64,000 bases of DNA, taken from contig JASAMV010001489.1 of the NCBI GenBank assembly GCA_030248065.1, forward strand, positions 1 to 64,000, written 5' to 3'. This DNA comes from Rhynchonema sp. JSB1_4. Lineage: Eukaryota > Nematoda > Chromadorea > Monhysterida > Xyalidae. Made by a program: the position numbers and the translations under genes. Shown one piece after another: positions 12,301 to 27,300 of the stretch (the stretch's first letter is position 1; the number at the start of each line of letters is the position of its first letter). Under the pieces are notes generated by a model that was given only the letters and a program-made list of their open reading frames with translations, was not told where the DNA came from and did no database searches.

Positions 12301-15300
12301 GTGCTTTAATATTTGGTGGGCGGTTGATTCCCATCCGACTGAAACTGGTCACAAAATCCAGTATTTCCTTCTTACTTCTGATCATCTTTATATTTTTTGC
12401 GTGTTTGCAGCCAGTGGTGCTATTGTGTGGACATACAATATGCGTCGAATGTTGGTGTTGGCCGAACAAGCACTGCGATTCGATGAACCCGTGTTGTTGG
12501 TCGGAGAGACTGGGTAGGTCCGATGCATTTGGGGTTGTTTTGTTCTTTTATTAGCATTTGTCAAATGCGCAGTGCACTGTTTAATCACTTCAAGTGCAAC
12601 ATACGGCCTAATTCTCGCGTGAAACATCAGTCACTCAACCAACCCAGTCTTGGTATTTCCAGTTGTGGTAAGACAACGGCGTGCCAATTATTATCCTCCG
12701 CGCGCGGTCACATTAGTTTGCCCACAATCAATTGTCATTTGATGACCGAAGCTGCTGATTTTCTCGGTGGATTGCGACCGGCCTCCGCTGAACAAATGGT
12801 GAGAGGGTAGTGGTTTGATTGCTTTATTTGTCGATACAAACGAGATTGGTATGTGGGAGGCTGGCATCGAAGTGATCGATACATCGAACTTGGTTATCTG
12901 CCCAGTCTTGGTCACGTGACTGTTTTGAACCTAATTTCAGCCATCATAGAATACGTTTTCACACAGTCTTTTGTCTGGGACCACCGTGACCTATCCTATT
13001 CGATCACCAAGTTCGCTGTCGGTAATTATTTTATCAAACACCAAGTTCCGACCCTTCAGCAACAATCCGGCGCCATGTTTATCTGGTCGGATGGTGCGCT
13101 GGTGAAAGCCATGCGGCAAGGTATGTCATTCTGTATTTTCTCTTTTTTAATTGACAATCAATTCTTCCACTTGTGTGTCCAGGTCACCCCCTTTTGTTGG
13201 ACGAGATTTCGCTGGCCGGCGATTCGGTGCTTGAACGACTGAACAGTGTATTGGAGCCGGAACGCACGTTGATGATGAGCGACTACGGACAGGACAAGGG
13301 CACCGATGTCCGGGTGATCAGGGCCAAACACGGATTCCACTTGATGTCGACTATGAACCCCGGGGGCGACTATGGGAAAAAGGAGGTGCGGACGAATTTT
13401 GATGGAACTGCGATGTGTCTCTTGTTTCTCGTGACAATCCATGCAGTGCGTGTGGACAGCCTCATTTATGCATTTTGAGCGATAATTTATAACCCCGCTC
13501 TGCCGTCAATTACCTGTCAAGATGGTGAAGATTCGCACAAAAACTCATTTTTCGAAAACCATTTGGTGGCTAACATTCCAACTGGCTCTTGAATGCTACA
13601 AGTTTGTACACAACGGCATAAACTGATTCTTGAACCCATCGCAAAACATCAATCGGCGTCCTATGTTGGGATTAAACCATGAACTAAAGAAAGCGTGCAA
13701 TTCAATAATAAGCCCAACCGAATCTATGGGTTTGATTTGCACAGTTGTCCCGTGCGCTGCGCAACCGTTTCACGGAGATCTGGTGCCCAGCCACGTACAC
13801 AACGACTGATCTGAGTGACATTATCGCCAAACATCTCACTGCTGATGCACACAGACCGTCGTTGGCTGACGTCATTGTGCGATTTGTGACGTGGTTCGAT
13901 CATACGTATGCACACAAAATGAGGTGCGGTTGGTTTTCATGTTTTCTGAGGACTTTTGTGTCATTTTTCTGAAGTAAGCGAAGTTCAGGAGTGCGACCAG
14001 GGTTTTTCAAGCAAGGTCATTTCAGCGTCAAACATCAGTGGAATCCTACCGTGCGGTCAGCCAGCACAATGGACTGGTCATGCATGCCATGCAAAAATGT
14101 TCCAAATGCTGATTATGCTGTTTGCTTGATCCACTGTTAAATTAATGTTTCGACGTCCTGAAGAGAAGCACAAAATGAATCATCAAATAAGCAAACAATT
14201 CCCACGCCCTACTCAATTCACAATCATTCACATTGCCATCAGATGTTCGTTCACGGTTCGCGACCTCCTTGCCTGGGTCGGGTTCATCAACAATCAGCTC
14301 AACAGCGACCGTCTCGACGCACACTCGGCGTTGTTGCATGGCGCGTGCCTGGTGTTGTTGGACGGACTTGGTTGGGTCGTTGTGGTTTTCAGTTTGAATT
14401 TATTCTTGGAAAAGCACAGAGCGCAAAGTGAGCTTATAGGTATTTGTCGAGTTACTTGATGATCTGGTGCATTCGCACTGACGACGACCTGGTGCACCGC
14501 CGGTCTGTGTAAACTGGTAACAAAGACACGCCGCCCAACGTTCGTTTCAGGCGCCAACATCCACCTCGGTCTATCATCACAGAATGACCCAAATGCACTG
14601 GCACACGAAATGCGTCGGGAATGCACGGACTTTCTTGCAAAATGTGTGAAGCTTGATCTCGGATTACATTCCAATCTGTTCACTCAATCACCGAATGCCG
14701 ATGATTTGACATTCAATGCCGACCGATTCGGTTTCGAACCGTTCACTATTGAATGCGGTTGGTGCTTTTTTTATCAACTTTTGCAAATTTAAACAATATT
14801 GTTTATGTGTTGCTTGTTGCAACAATTATTTCGCATAATGTTGAATGCCCAACTTAGAGACCGACTGTTTGTTCCCTTGATATTTCGCCGAGCGGTTCTG
14901 CTTGTTCAAGAATGTTTCACAGTTTACGTGAGGGTAGCAAGGAGCAAATTGGGCACTGATCATGCACTAATTGCACCAAATTGGGATAATCACTGACCTT
15001 TGCAGCATCCTCTCTTATCCACAATTATCTATGAGTTTCAAGCCCCATTTGTGTCTGTTGCAGGCCCGAATACTCCCGAGCTAGTTCGTTCATACAACTT
15101 CACAGCGGCGCCCACCTGTCGACTGAATGTGCTGCGAGTGTTGCGCGCGTTGGCCATCAGGAAGCCGATATTATTGGAGGGTTCGGAATATTTGTTGATT
15201 TATATAAATTAAGATGAAGAGAAAATCATCGTCTTAGGTGCGCCCGGTGTTGGCAAAAGCTCGTTGATCGTCGCACTGGCACGTGCTGCTGGACACACAC

Positions 15301-18300
15301 TCACACGATTGAATCTGTCTGATCAAACTGTGAGTTGAACGTGTTTCATTGGTTTTTTTTGAAAAAATGCATGCCTTACGTATTGCGATATCAAACATAG
15401 TGATTGATTGGTCTTGGGTGTGTGACAAGTTCAAACGGTGGAAACCGTTCCAATCAGCTTTTCCAGAATCAAATGAGGCGAATTTCGATTTGGTTTCACA
15501 CTTAATGTAGGCTAGGCTGCTATCAACCACACCGGGTCTGTAAATAAGGTCGTTTGTGAGTTAAACATCAATCGTTGTTTTGGCGTCATAGTCGTTTAAT
15601 TTGCATTGTGTGGTTGTCATTCCAAATGCTAAAATTTTCCACGGACAACGTGTGGTTTTGACATCAATACTTGTTTCAGTCGTATTGTGATATTAAGTGT
15701 ATGGACGTTTGTGAACAATATTCAGAATGTCGCTTGACCGAAAGCATCAAGACCCGACCCATTCGTCACCAAATGTGATATTTGGCATTGTATCCTTCAT
15801 ATTTTCCTCCACAATCTTCAATTGCAGGATGTGAGCGATCTGTTCGGCACCGACTTGCCCGTCATGCTGCCCGATGGTTCGCAATCGTTTGCGTGGCACG
15901 ACGGCCCATTATTGCACGCCATCAAGGCCGGACATTGGCTATTGTTGGACGAGGTTCGTGACTGTTTGTTGAGCTGGCCACGTTTTTCATGTTCTTTAAT
16001 GCCGAATATTTTCATATTATTGTCACACGTGCAATTGTATAAAAAAGTTAGCAAATGCGATTTTGTCACACCTGTGCTGACGGTCAGCAAATGTTCCGTT
16101 ACTTACATTTGAAAAGTTTTCTTTTCGTAGCGGTACTCAGCTATGGATTAGAGCTGTAACTAAAATACAACATCAAAGAAGCTGAGAAATAAATGAGATC
16201 AAACGTGAACAAAATCAAGTTGCCTGTCAGCGCTATCGTAAGCCGTCGCACTATCCATTCCAGATGAACCTTGCCTGCCAATCAGTGCTCGAGGGTTTGA
16301 ACGCGTGTCTGGACCATCGCGGACAGATCTACATTCCCGAACTGGCCCGTTCGTTCACGGTTGATGCCAAGGGCAATACTCGCATCTTCGCGTGTCAGAA
16401 CCCAGTCGGTCAGGGTGGACAACGCAGACAGCTGCCGAAATCGTTCCTCAATCGATTCAGCACCGTAAGTGCATGCATTTGAGTTGTACACTTGTCTCCA
16501 CTCTTGTGGTCAGATCGCAGTTTGGTTCTTTTGTTTTTGAGTGTGGAACTACAGTAGTCGGGACCCGTGCCTACGGCCCGGCTACAGCGCCGCGCCCGTG
16601 TCGTGCCCCCCCCCCCCCGAAGACCCGTTAGCATACCCAAAGCTACCCGTGAAAATTGACCCGTCCGCCCTTCCGAGGGAGGGGGCTACACACATACGTA
16701 CATACATCTTCCTGTTTTAGCAGTATAGATGTCACTCGTTACGACCACATGCTTGGTGATCGGATCGGTGTTGATCTCACCAATCGTAATCATTGTCGTC
16801 GAATCGTGAATCGCTAATGGGTCACCTTTTGAAGATGTCACGTGATCAAGGCACGATTCGATCATTAAGTTTCTTACAAGCCTAAATCACTCGTCTTGTG
16901 TGGGATTTCACAACACTCTCTTCTTTGAGAAAAAATTTTTCTCTGAAAATAGTCCTTTAGGTTTTCATCGAGCCCCTGACACAGACGGACGAACATGCCA
17001 TCTTGCAATCGTTGACCGCTGATGTTGCACCGATGGATTATAAAGAACTGGAACGAATGGTCACGTTCAATGCAGCTGTGAATAATAGTGTGAACCGTGA
17101 TCATTCAATCGGCTCACTGGGTGCTCCATGGGAATTCAATCTCAGAGATTTGTTGCGTTGGGTACAGGCTGTCGAGACACTCAACGTTGGTCATTTTGCC
17201 ATATTGTAGTCAATTGTGAAATTATGCGAAGGTTTATGTCGTAAAGTTAAGTGCAGACGTTACATTAATTTTATATTCTGCAGTCAATCCCGATATAGGA
17301 AATTTCTTTATAGGATTTCTTACAACGGGACGGGATTTGACTGTATTTACGTATAGATCGATTTCAGCTGCGCGACGCTACGGCCGCGATTGACCTGATC
17401 TACACGTGGAGATTCAGATGCCAGGATGATCGTGATAAGGTGCTTGATTTATTTGATTTAGTGGGTTTTTAAATATGTGCAATGATCCGATTACATTACA
17501 AGTGGAACGAACTGGAGAGAGTTTATCTGCCATGAAGCATCAGGACTTCACCACCGCAGTTTGCGTCTTTTGATTCGCTGACAATGAACCTGCACTGTCT
17601 GCACTTGTATTCATTGAATTACCACGTAGTTATTATATTTCTCTCATTTCCAGATCAACCAATTAGCGTCGAGCATTTTCGAACGTCAACCAATGAGCGT
17701 GTCGGTTTCAAATTTCCATATCAACGAATCGCACGTGTCTTGTGGTCGTTGTTCGCTGGAGCGCATGGCTGGCGGTGAATCAACAGTGAATACGATTGAT
17801 TATCGATTGTTGCGAGCGAATATGCGACCGATTGAATTGCTCATGTGTTGCGTGCGAATGAATTGGTTGACGTTGTTGGTTGGTTGGGTTGAGTGTTTGG
17901 TCATGTTTCACTCGAGAAGGACTCAGGCCGTTTCTGATTTAAAAATAGTGTACTTGAAGCTTGCTATCGAATAAAAAACACAATAAAAAACTAACTCGAA
18001 AAGCAATCACCATTTTACCGGCAGGTCGGTGATGGCGGCAGTGGCAAGACCAGTCTAGTGCGCAGTCTGGCAGCCCTTTGTGGTCGACGACTACGCGTCC
18101 TCTACGTCACTGCGGATACGGATGCTCTCGAATTGTTGGGTTCGTTCGAACAGGTCAGACTGATGTACTGTTTTGTGTTCATGGCATTCTGAGGGGCGCG
18201 ACCAGATTTTTGCACTTTATGGGCACCCGGTGCAACATGGCGACAAACCCATTAAGTCATTTTTTAAAACCATTTTTATGGGCAACAGACCAAGGTCCCC

Positions 18301-21300
18301 ATATGGCTGTTGCGCCACTGTGAGTGTTGTAGGTTTGAATTTCTTCGCGATAGCAGCGGAAATATTGGTTCCATTCGGCATTTGCTGCAACAATGTTGTG
18401 GTGTGATGCTGAATGTTTAACTCCCACGAGTAGGAAGCAGGCTAAAAGAAGGCAGTGCAGGGCGAAACAAAAAAATGTTTCGCACTTAACGTTTTACGGC
18501 GTTGCTATTTGAGGGAAGCGATCGACTGATCTCTTATATAACCGTGGATTACGTGACGCCCAAAACAGCTCAATTCTCCAAACTCAGAGACTCAGACGAA
18601 CAAATTACACGCCGACCATATTTCACGTAATTGACACAGGTGTCTGTGCCGAACGCCAACCAATCCGACGATTGCACGAACGAACAACTGCGATTCGAAT
18701 GGGTGAACAGTCCGTTGGTGGATGCGTATCAGCACGGTGATTGGCTGTGCGTCAAACACGTCAACACTTGCAGGTACATTTTCTCTTCGCATTTATTATA
18801 AAATAAAATAAACAAAATAAAGTTCATTGTCAGTCCTGCGGTGCTGGACCGTTTGAATGCAGCGCTGGAAAGTGACGGCCGTCTGATGATCACGGAGAGG
18901 GGCGCCATCGACGGACATGTTACGCCCATCAGACCACATCCTGATTTTCGGTCGGTTATCCGTTTGCGTGCGTCTTGTATTCGGCAATTCGGGTCGTTGT
19001 CTGAGATGGATCCGGCTAATGTACCCTGGCTATGGGGCAATCTTGTACATGTAGTGAATATTTTTATGATACTTTGGACTCGAATCTGCTGACCGAAAAT
19101 ATCATGTCCCTCATGCATGACTGGGCTGGGACTGCCGATTATGTCATTATAAACTGTAGACTGTACCCTAGCCGCACACTAAATTATGTTGATTTTTGCT
19201 CAATTATATTAATTCTGCTGATATCACACAAATTGTTGTGCAGTCTATTCCTGACGATGGACCCGCATTTCGGTTCGCTGTCTCGCGCAATGCGCAATCG
19301 CGCCATCGAAATCTGTATGCAAGCCGACACGGACAGATGGACTTCGCGTCTGAGCCGAGACGTGCACGATGTCTTGCTGACGGCGGTGCCCGGTCCAGAC
19401 AAGGACTTGGCTGGTGTGATTGCGAAGGGATGGTTTGGCGGTTGGTTGGGGGACAATATTGGGTGATGATGCTTCACTCCGCAATGACTAGGGTATCGTT
19501 GCTTAGCTGAGTTGGTCCGTCGTCTGCCATCATTGGAAACAAACCATCAAAGTAAGTTGAACAAGCTCGCATGTAATGTTCGATAAGCGAAATGAAGCGA
19601 GAAGACCACAACTGTTTTAGCTTGTACTTGCCCGCAAATAAAGAGCATGGTCGGCTGATTGGTCATTCACAAGTACGTGTGTTTTATGTATATTAATGGT
19701 TAAGAACTTGGAATTCCTGTTACTTTACAGAGGGGATACTAATGCCTAGTTTTTGCTGTGAAACTTACACTGGATTGTTGGAGCATCCGCTTACTAAATG
19801 AAGGACGTTCATCAAATTCTGTGTCGGTCCGGCGTGAAACATCAGCTATCCAATGGAGACCATTGCAGTGCCGACGTCACGTCGTGCTCCATACGCGATG
19901 TTGCGGTGTGGCTTTGATTGTTCGATGTTGTCAACGGACAGTTATGATGACGAAACATTATGTCAACGAGTCTGCACGGAAATTGAGAAACTGACTGGCT
20001 CCCGAATGGAACAAGATCGTGATAACGGGGCAATGAAGCAGGTATTTTGTTTCGTGTTTTAGCTTCATATTTTGGCAGGTTTGGCAGCCATGGTTTTTTT
20101 CAATGGCAACGAGACACACGTATTGCCCTATCAATGCCACGTTCACAAGTTTCCACTCAATTTGACGCGGCACTGTTTTCTGTAATTTATTTTCTTGCAC
20201 AACTTTCTTCATTTTGGAATTGCTACCCCAGGGAAAATAGCGGTGGAATGCTGTTTTATGTTCTTCTTCGCAAGAAAAACGTAAAAATGCACGGAAGTAA
20301 ATTGATATTACGTGTGCTCAAGTCACAGGATCTCGCACCATCCCCAAGTATCAATGATCTAATCCGTGATGTCTCCATCTGGACCCGATATCAACTGATT
20401 GCCTGTGCGCCACACGAACAAGAGTGAGTCACAATAATTTATCTGGGCGTTCTTCCTGAATAACAAAAAAAATCGTTTAATTGCTCAATATTTCTAGTGA
20501 TGCCCTGCAACGATTGCAATGTGGCGCATTCGCAATGACCTTGTGCTCGCTGAATGATTGGAAACGAACATTGAAAGTGGTCAAGGGATGGTTGCCCGAC
20601 GGTCTTGCCGACTTGTTGACGCTCAAGGATGTCAGACTCGCCTTGCAGAAATGTAAGGGGCTAGCAAATTGTGAATAGTGGTTACTATACTACTGGAGTG
20701 TGTTCCTCAGGCTGAGGCTGCAGTTGAAACACGTTACGTGGTGAGTGTATCCTTGTGAGCCTGAAATGTTCTGCGTTGGTCAGATAAATAGCCGGATTTT
20801 TATGCCTGGGCATTCGTGCTTGTCGTTCGTTCACCAAAAACGGCCATCTGCAACAAACAAACAGAGTACACAGAACAAGGTAATAATGGTCGAACCCCGT
20901 TTATTTGTTTCAGGCATTGACGAGTCAGAACAACATACTGTCCCGTTCAATCAATCCTTCTATGCCAATGATTCGACCGATACAAATGACATTGACAGGT
21001 TGTTGTCGGATGTATTGAAAGGCTTCCAAAATTTCTGGAATTTTTTGTGATATTTTTCTATTTAGACTGAAATTCGCCATTTTGCTGCGTTTTGTGCAAG
21101 TGTACTTCAACGGCGCTATGAAGAGCAGGCGCAGTTCGCCACTCAAGTTGGCTAACGCAGTCACCAAAAGTCTGTTTGTGTTTTTTGTTTTCTTTCTTTT
21201 CAGTTATTTTTGTTCTCAATTCACTAAATGGCGTATACATTCGCAGAACAACTGGATGCGAGCAGTGACTTTCTGCGCGACTTGGTGCATCTGCCTGCCA

Positions 21301-24300
21301 TTCTGACTGCAGTTGAGCAGTGGACGATGTCGGTTAAGCATTGGGATATGAACAGGGAAACGGATATTGCACAGGTCGGGATTGATAATTTTTTGTATTT
21401 TTTATGTTTGTGATCACCGTCGCCGAACCTTTCAGCTATTCACCGGCCTGTACGACTATAGTGTGCTCAACGAGGTTGTGCGCGCGAAAATGTCCCAAAC
21501 CGCGGTGGATCAAGCAAAAGTACAATTGGCGTTCCGTTACTTTGGAAAGCGATTTCTCGCGAAACTTATGGACAATATGAAACGGTTGGTATTGTGTTCG
21601 TCTGAGCTCCGAATGTGTTAGTTTTCAGTGCTTCACTTGTTCGAAAATTTGACTCTGGTCCTGTCTTGTGACTGCTCGATGCTGATGTTGCACCGTAGCA
21701 TGGCCTTTAATGTTCTGGTTTTCTCAACAATGTGTTTCATACTACGCCGAAAAGAAAAGAATAAATTCAAGATCTACCACTTCGGGGATCGCTGAATGCC
21801 TTCGTATATCGTATCAACTGGTCTGACCAAGACTGTTATCTCAAATTCCTGGCCATCCCTTCCAATCGTTTGTCTTGCAGTGCATTGCCCAGCGACGTCC
21901 TTGTCCAACTGCAAGCGCTACACACGAATTGGTGCGTTGACTCAGCAGCGATGCGCGTGTATGCACAATCGTGCGTGTTGTTGGGACTGGGCGTGTTGCC
22001 ATTTGCTCATGCACAGCAATTGGACAGTGCTCAGCGGGCATTGGCCGTGCAGGTGGGATTTTTGTTGCTTTTTTGTTTTTTTTTGAAATATTTTTCGTTT
22101 CAAAAAGTTGGAACCACTCTTTAAACCTGGCCCGCCACTATTGATATTTGAAATTTTTCGTTTGTTTTTTTTGCTCTAATTTAGTTGCCGACATCGAGAC
22201 GAATAAGGTTTATATTCATGACTTTTTGATCTAGTGCAGATTTTATATCGAAATCAATCGATAAGCACCGGTTCGCGGGAACCAAATTAAAAAAAAACAG
22301 ATAGACCTGCACTTCTTGGCAACCACGTCAGCCAGGAACAAACTTTTGAATTGCCGCAAAATTGTCTAGGCCTACAGTGTGCTGTTAGGGATTTTACGCT
22401 CCCACTACACAGTGCTGCCAGTGCGCGCGCTTGCAACACGTGTGTTATGCACAAATAAACAGAGCGGCACTATCCATCAGCTCATGACACTTTTTGTCAG
22501 CTGAAAAGCTTGACAGGATCCAGTGCTGTTCCGGTAGGCTTACGAAAAAGAAAAGAAAGAGAAATCGGTTTTTATTTTATTTTTGTGCGACGTTTTCTCT
22601 GACATTGCCTTGCGGAGGAACAATTTTTCATAACGGAACCTGAACCTCCCAACCAAAGTGCCATGAGCTGATGGGCGGACTATACAAAACGCCTGGGCAA
22701 GATCACGTGACTACCGTATGCCTGTGATAAGAAGCAGTCGGCCGTCTTGAATATTTGTTCTTGTCTTCCTGAAATGCACTAATCGGGGGTCTATCTATTT
22801 TTTTGGAATTTGTTCCCGAGAACCGAGGTTTATAGATTAATTTCGGTATTAAGTCGGCACTTAATGCAAAAGTCACGAATATAAACCTTGTTCGTCTCGA
22901 TGTCGGCAACAGTAATAGATCATAAAAACAGAACAAAAATTTTCAAATATCAATAGTGGCGGGCCAGGTTTAACCGTTCCTTAATGATTCAGACCGAACT
23001 GACATCGCTGTGGCGTTTATACAATCGGGCGACCCAAATTGGGTGTGATGTGGATGTGACAATTAGGAACGACGTCAAAACGAAACTGTTGCAATTGAAT
23101 GGCGACTGTTTCAATACGGCTTCGTTGACCGGTTGGTTCTTGTGGATGGCTTCTTAGCATTGTTGCTCTCTGGATAATCATTTTCATTTTTGGCGGTGTA
23201 GCTGTTTCTCTGATATATTATTTTCTTTCGTGTATTTTTCTTTGTCAAAGACTTTTCACGTTTTTGAAACGCTGATGTTTCACACGAGAATCACCAGGCT
23301 GCGAAAATGTTTTATTTTATTGGCAGTTGTGGTACTTGCTGCATGAAACAAAACGAATAATGACACATCAATCGAATGACCACATCACCTGCCCTGCCGT
23401 GGGGTATAGGGCATCAGTATTTTATCACCTCTTGTTATCATTGTGCGATATGAAACCTGCACCCGCTTGCGTAGCTTTGCTAACCACATCAACTTGTGAC
23501 AATATGAATGTCGTTCCCTGCCACTGCAGCGCCATTATCCGACTCAGTGCAAACCGTCCAATCGATGATGTCCCAGCTGCCGCAACACACCAATCAACAT
23601 CTTGTTTCTGTGCAACAAATCACTACCCAATTATTGACGTCGCTCGTGTTTGCGCACTGGTTGCGTGTAATCGACGACGATTGCGCACTGGCTGCGTCCC
23701 TGTTGTCGTATATCTGTGCGCAACCACTCACTCCGCCCATGGTCATGCTCACAATGAATGTGTGTCGTTGGGACCAATCGACGATGAGCAGCAGCAAGTC
23801 GGTGATTGGCTGGCTTGACTGGCTCAACCAATCAGTGAACAGTACCGAGCACGCCCATTGGCTGCTGGCTGGACGCGACCACGCGCCATTACTCAATGTC
23901 ACGGTTAGGTTTCTTGTTGTTCATGGAGGATCATGCAGTTCTTTGCATAATTAAAGTAAAACTACGCCAACACGAGCCCGATTTCGGAGCTGGCAAAATG
24001 GTGAAACATTCATGACGTGGCTGCTGATTTGGGAAACGTTACACGTTGTGGCATACAACATGGAGCATGATGATTTTCTCTTTCTTTGCGTTTTGCAAGT
24101 TCACCACCTCCGAAATCGGGCTCGTGTTGGCGTAGTTTGCCTTTATTTGGTATTTTCAGAATGTGCACCTCACAAATCTGAACTGGATCTGGTCATTGAT
24201 GCAACAAATGTTCACTCCGTTTTCGAATATGTGCCCCAGAAATGTGATTGGTCAGTTCAGTTTCGCAACGTTTCCGTTTGTTTTTATGAATCTGGTGTGT

Positions 24301-27300
24301 CAAAATATCAGCGTTTCCATCTCAGACCCGGACACGCCAACTACAGTAAGCAACTGGCCGATCACGATTGGTCAGATGAACTGGTATTCGAATGAATGTC
24401 AATCGCTGATTGGCTGGTTGTGGCGATGGGCGGTGCCGACGATGGTCGACTGCCGACATATCAAGTTAGTGAAACATTGAATGTGTTGAATTGAATAATT
24501 GATATGCTCTCTGGCTGGGCTCTTTGTCATGGCGTGATCGGAAATGTCGGTCACTATGATGACAACGAATAATGACAATATTGTAATTGTTTTTTTCGCA
24601 TTTCAGTGACCGACTGAACTCAATCCTTGTTGACCTGGCCCAGAGAATTGGCGAAGAGCATTTGATAACGACAGGTAACTTGAATGCATATAATGGTGTT
24701 TTTTCGGCGTGCACACGTGCGCGCAACTGCTGATGTTTCACTGAAGAATGGCTTTGGTTGTCTCATGCGCGGCTGTTGTTGTGAGACCGTTTTTTGTTGA
24801 AAAAAAGTTAACGAAAAAAATAAGTCACCCATCTATCAAGCGTCCGTGCCATTCCTCACTCGTCACCAACTTACCTCATTGTCCCGTTATACGTATTTTG
24901 CATTTTTAATTGGCCCTTCAATTTTTATGCCGTTTGATTCCTCAAATTTCAGCAGCTTTTTGTTCCATTTTCGCTGATGTTTCACCGACGAATTACTGCC
25001 AGTGTGGTAACAGATATCGACGCTGTCAACGGCTCATGCGAACCAAACCAATCGTAACCATTAACAGATATCGACGCTGTCAACGGCTCATGCGAACCAA
25101 ACCAATCGTAACCATTCAATGACCTACCCCAATTATCCCGCAGATGACCTCGCTGCATCGTGTTGGCGTGTTGGCACAGCGTTGATGCAACGCGTCTGTC
25201 CACCGCTGCAGTGCATGGACCCGATTGTCAAACAGCGCGTCAAACGCGAATTGATTGTGCGAAAGGTGAGGTGTTGATTGCGTATGGTTTTTGGATTTCA
25301 ATGACGGGGTTGCCTTGAGCGCTGCATTGAAGCAATGCCTATCACCCCACCTATTCGCCCAGCTATTCTACATCCAATCGCAAATCGAATGCATCGATCG
25401 ATTCACCCATCGTCTGTCGGCCGAGTCTCTATCCACCAACAACATGGGTGTTCAGCATTCCGATGTGTATCTGGCATCGATCTACAGCGAACGTGACCGA
25501 CTGACGCGCAAATTGACGAAAATAGATGAACAACGCGCGCAGCACGCGCACAGACCCGATGAAGGATGCACTGTGAGTGGATGGGTGATCGGGTGATGTT
25601 TCACGCCAGAATGACCAGGGACATGGGAAGTCGAGAGCTGGTCAGTGCGCATACATGTAAATTCGAAAGGATCGTTAAATCCGCTGATCTACTACTGTTA
25701 ATCCTAGAATTTTTATGCGGAAATTATTGTTTTTGTGGACTGTTCGTCATCAACGTGCGAAATTTTTGCTGCAATGAAACAGCATCATTTTGGTAGTACG
25801 CCATGTATGATACTGCCACTACTTTTGAGCGCTGATGTATCATTTGTAGGTTTGTTTGAATTTCGCATCACAGTCACATATCCGATCAAGCTTCGAGTGT
25901 TCGAGAATAATTTTTGAAATGATACTGTGCCGCTGTGTTTTGGGATTGCTGTAATTTTATGAGCAAATTATGCGAATGTATTGATGTTTCTAGCGTTGAC
26001 GACCAGGCGTGCTGCAAATTGGTGCGTTGATGGCAGTGCCAGCTGGATTCCAACCAAACTCAAACTAGTGCATTTGAGATTACCAATTAATCGCCCAATG
26101 TTTGCAGTATCGTTCAGTCGTTGCCGATCTGTTGTCGTTTATGGCGATGACCGTCGAGCTGGACATGCGTGAAACATCAGCTGATGCGTTGGCACGATGC
26201 CAAAGTTGGTTGCGATCGAGTCACCAGTTTGTGACCAATCAACGCACCAGTGCACTCGCCTATGTCGATCTGTGGATGCCGTACGCGCTGGCGTTGAGCT
26301 TGTGTCAGGTTGACGATGGGTGGGGTGGGACAATTTTACGTTTGGGTTGGTATTTGGTATGGCATGGAGATTTGATTACGAATTATAGTACAGTCTACTC
26401 GGTTGTGGTCGAGACTCTAGAGCATCCTGTGATTCTCTTGTTCTACTCGTTCTCGTTTGGAAAAAAATTTGTTTTATTTAGGTGGCTGTCAACCAAAGAT
26501 CTGCTGAACTGTACTCGGAATTGAGACAAAAAGAGTTGGAACGTGTGTTTAGACGGGAAATGGTGAGCAAATTTTCACCTGTTTATTTGTTTATTCATGT
26601 GCCTGTTGAAAGATATTGATACCCTGGTGTTGTTGGTTATTGCATCACACCAACTGAAGTAGGACAGGTTAAGTGGAAGAAGCGTAATTACAAGACCGGG
26701 TGTGAAAGTTATGGTGATAAAATAATAAGCACAAAACCAGGACAGGAAAGAGTGAGAAGGTGGACGAGATCAAGGACAGATAGACACAGACATGCAAACC
26801 GAAACTGAATGCACACAGAGCCACAACAATGTACAGTGGTGCAATTCGGTGCAGAATGCTGACACAAAAAGAATCCGAGAAACAAAGTCTGTATCATCGT
26901 CTATCTTTGACTCCGCAGTGCACTTTATCTCGATGACCTGTCGCTTATGAAGACCGTCACCCCTTGCCATGCTGTCCTTATGTCAATAGTTGAATATGGT
27001 AAAACTTGGGCCAGGCTGAGACATGGTTCCGCTGTTTGGAAAGAGTTTTGTAGAGAATTGGGCCGACGCTGCCATTTGCCACAGCGGCAGCGTCGTTGAT
27101 CTGGCGCCACAACGGGAAGGTTTTTGTTTGACAAAGATACTCTAACCGCTATATTCTCCTATTTCAGCATTTCAATGGAAAAGCAAAAGCGTTGTCAGAC
27201 TTTAGCTGGATCCTACAGCAATGCGACACCACCTACGTATCCGCTCAACTGCAGTTCGAGTGAGTTTCTTTTATTTTTGTTGTTATTTTCTTGCTTTGTG

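Noticed and set aside
12246..12400. Open frame EVRNEWITKFDTGPSV as an MDN1 exon before AAA4
   Set aside because: Its core is a dispersed non-coding repeat found also at 33740, and direct joining of 10156 to 12411 already keeps phase.
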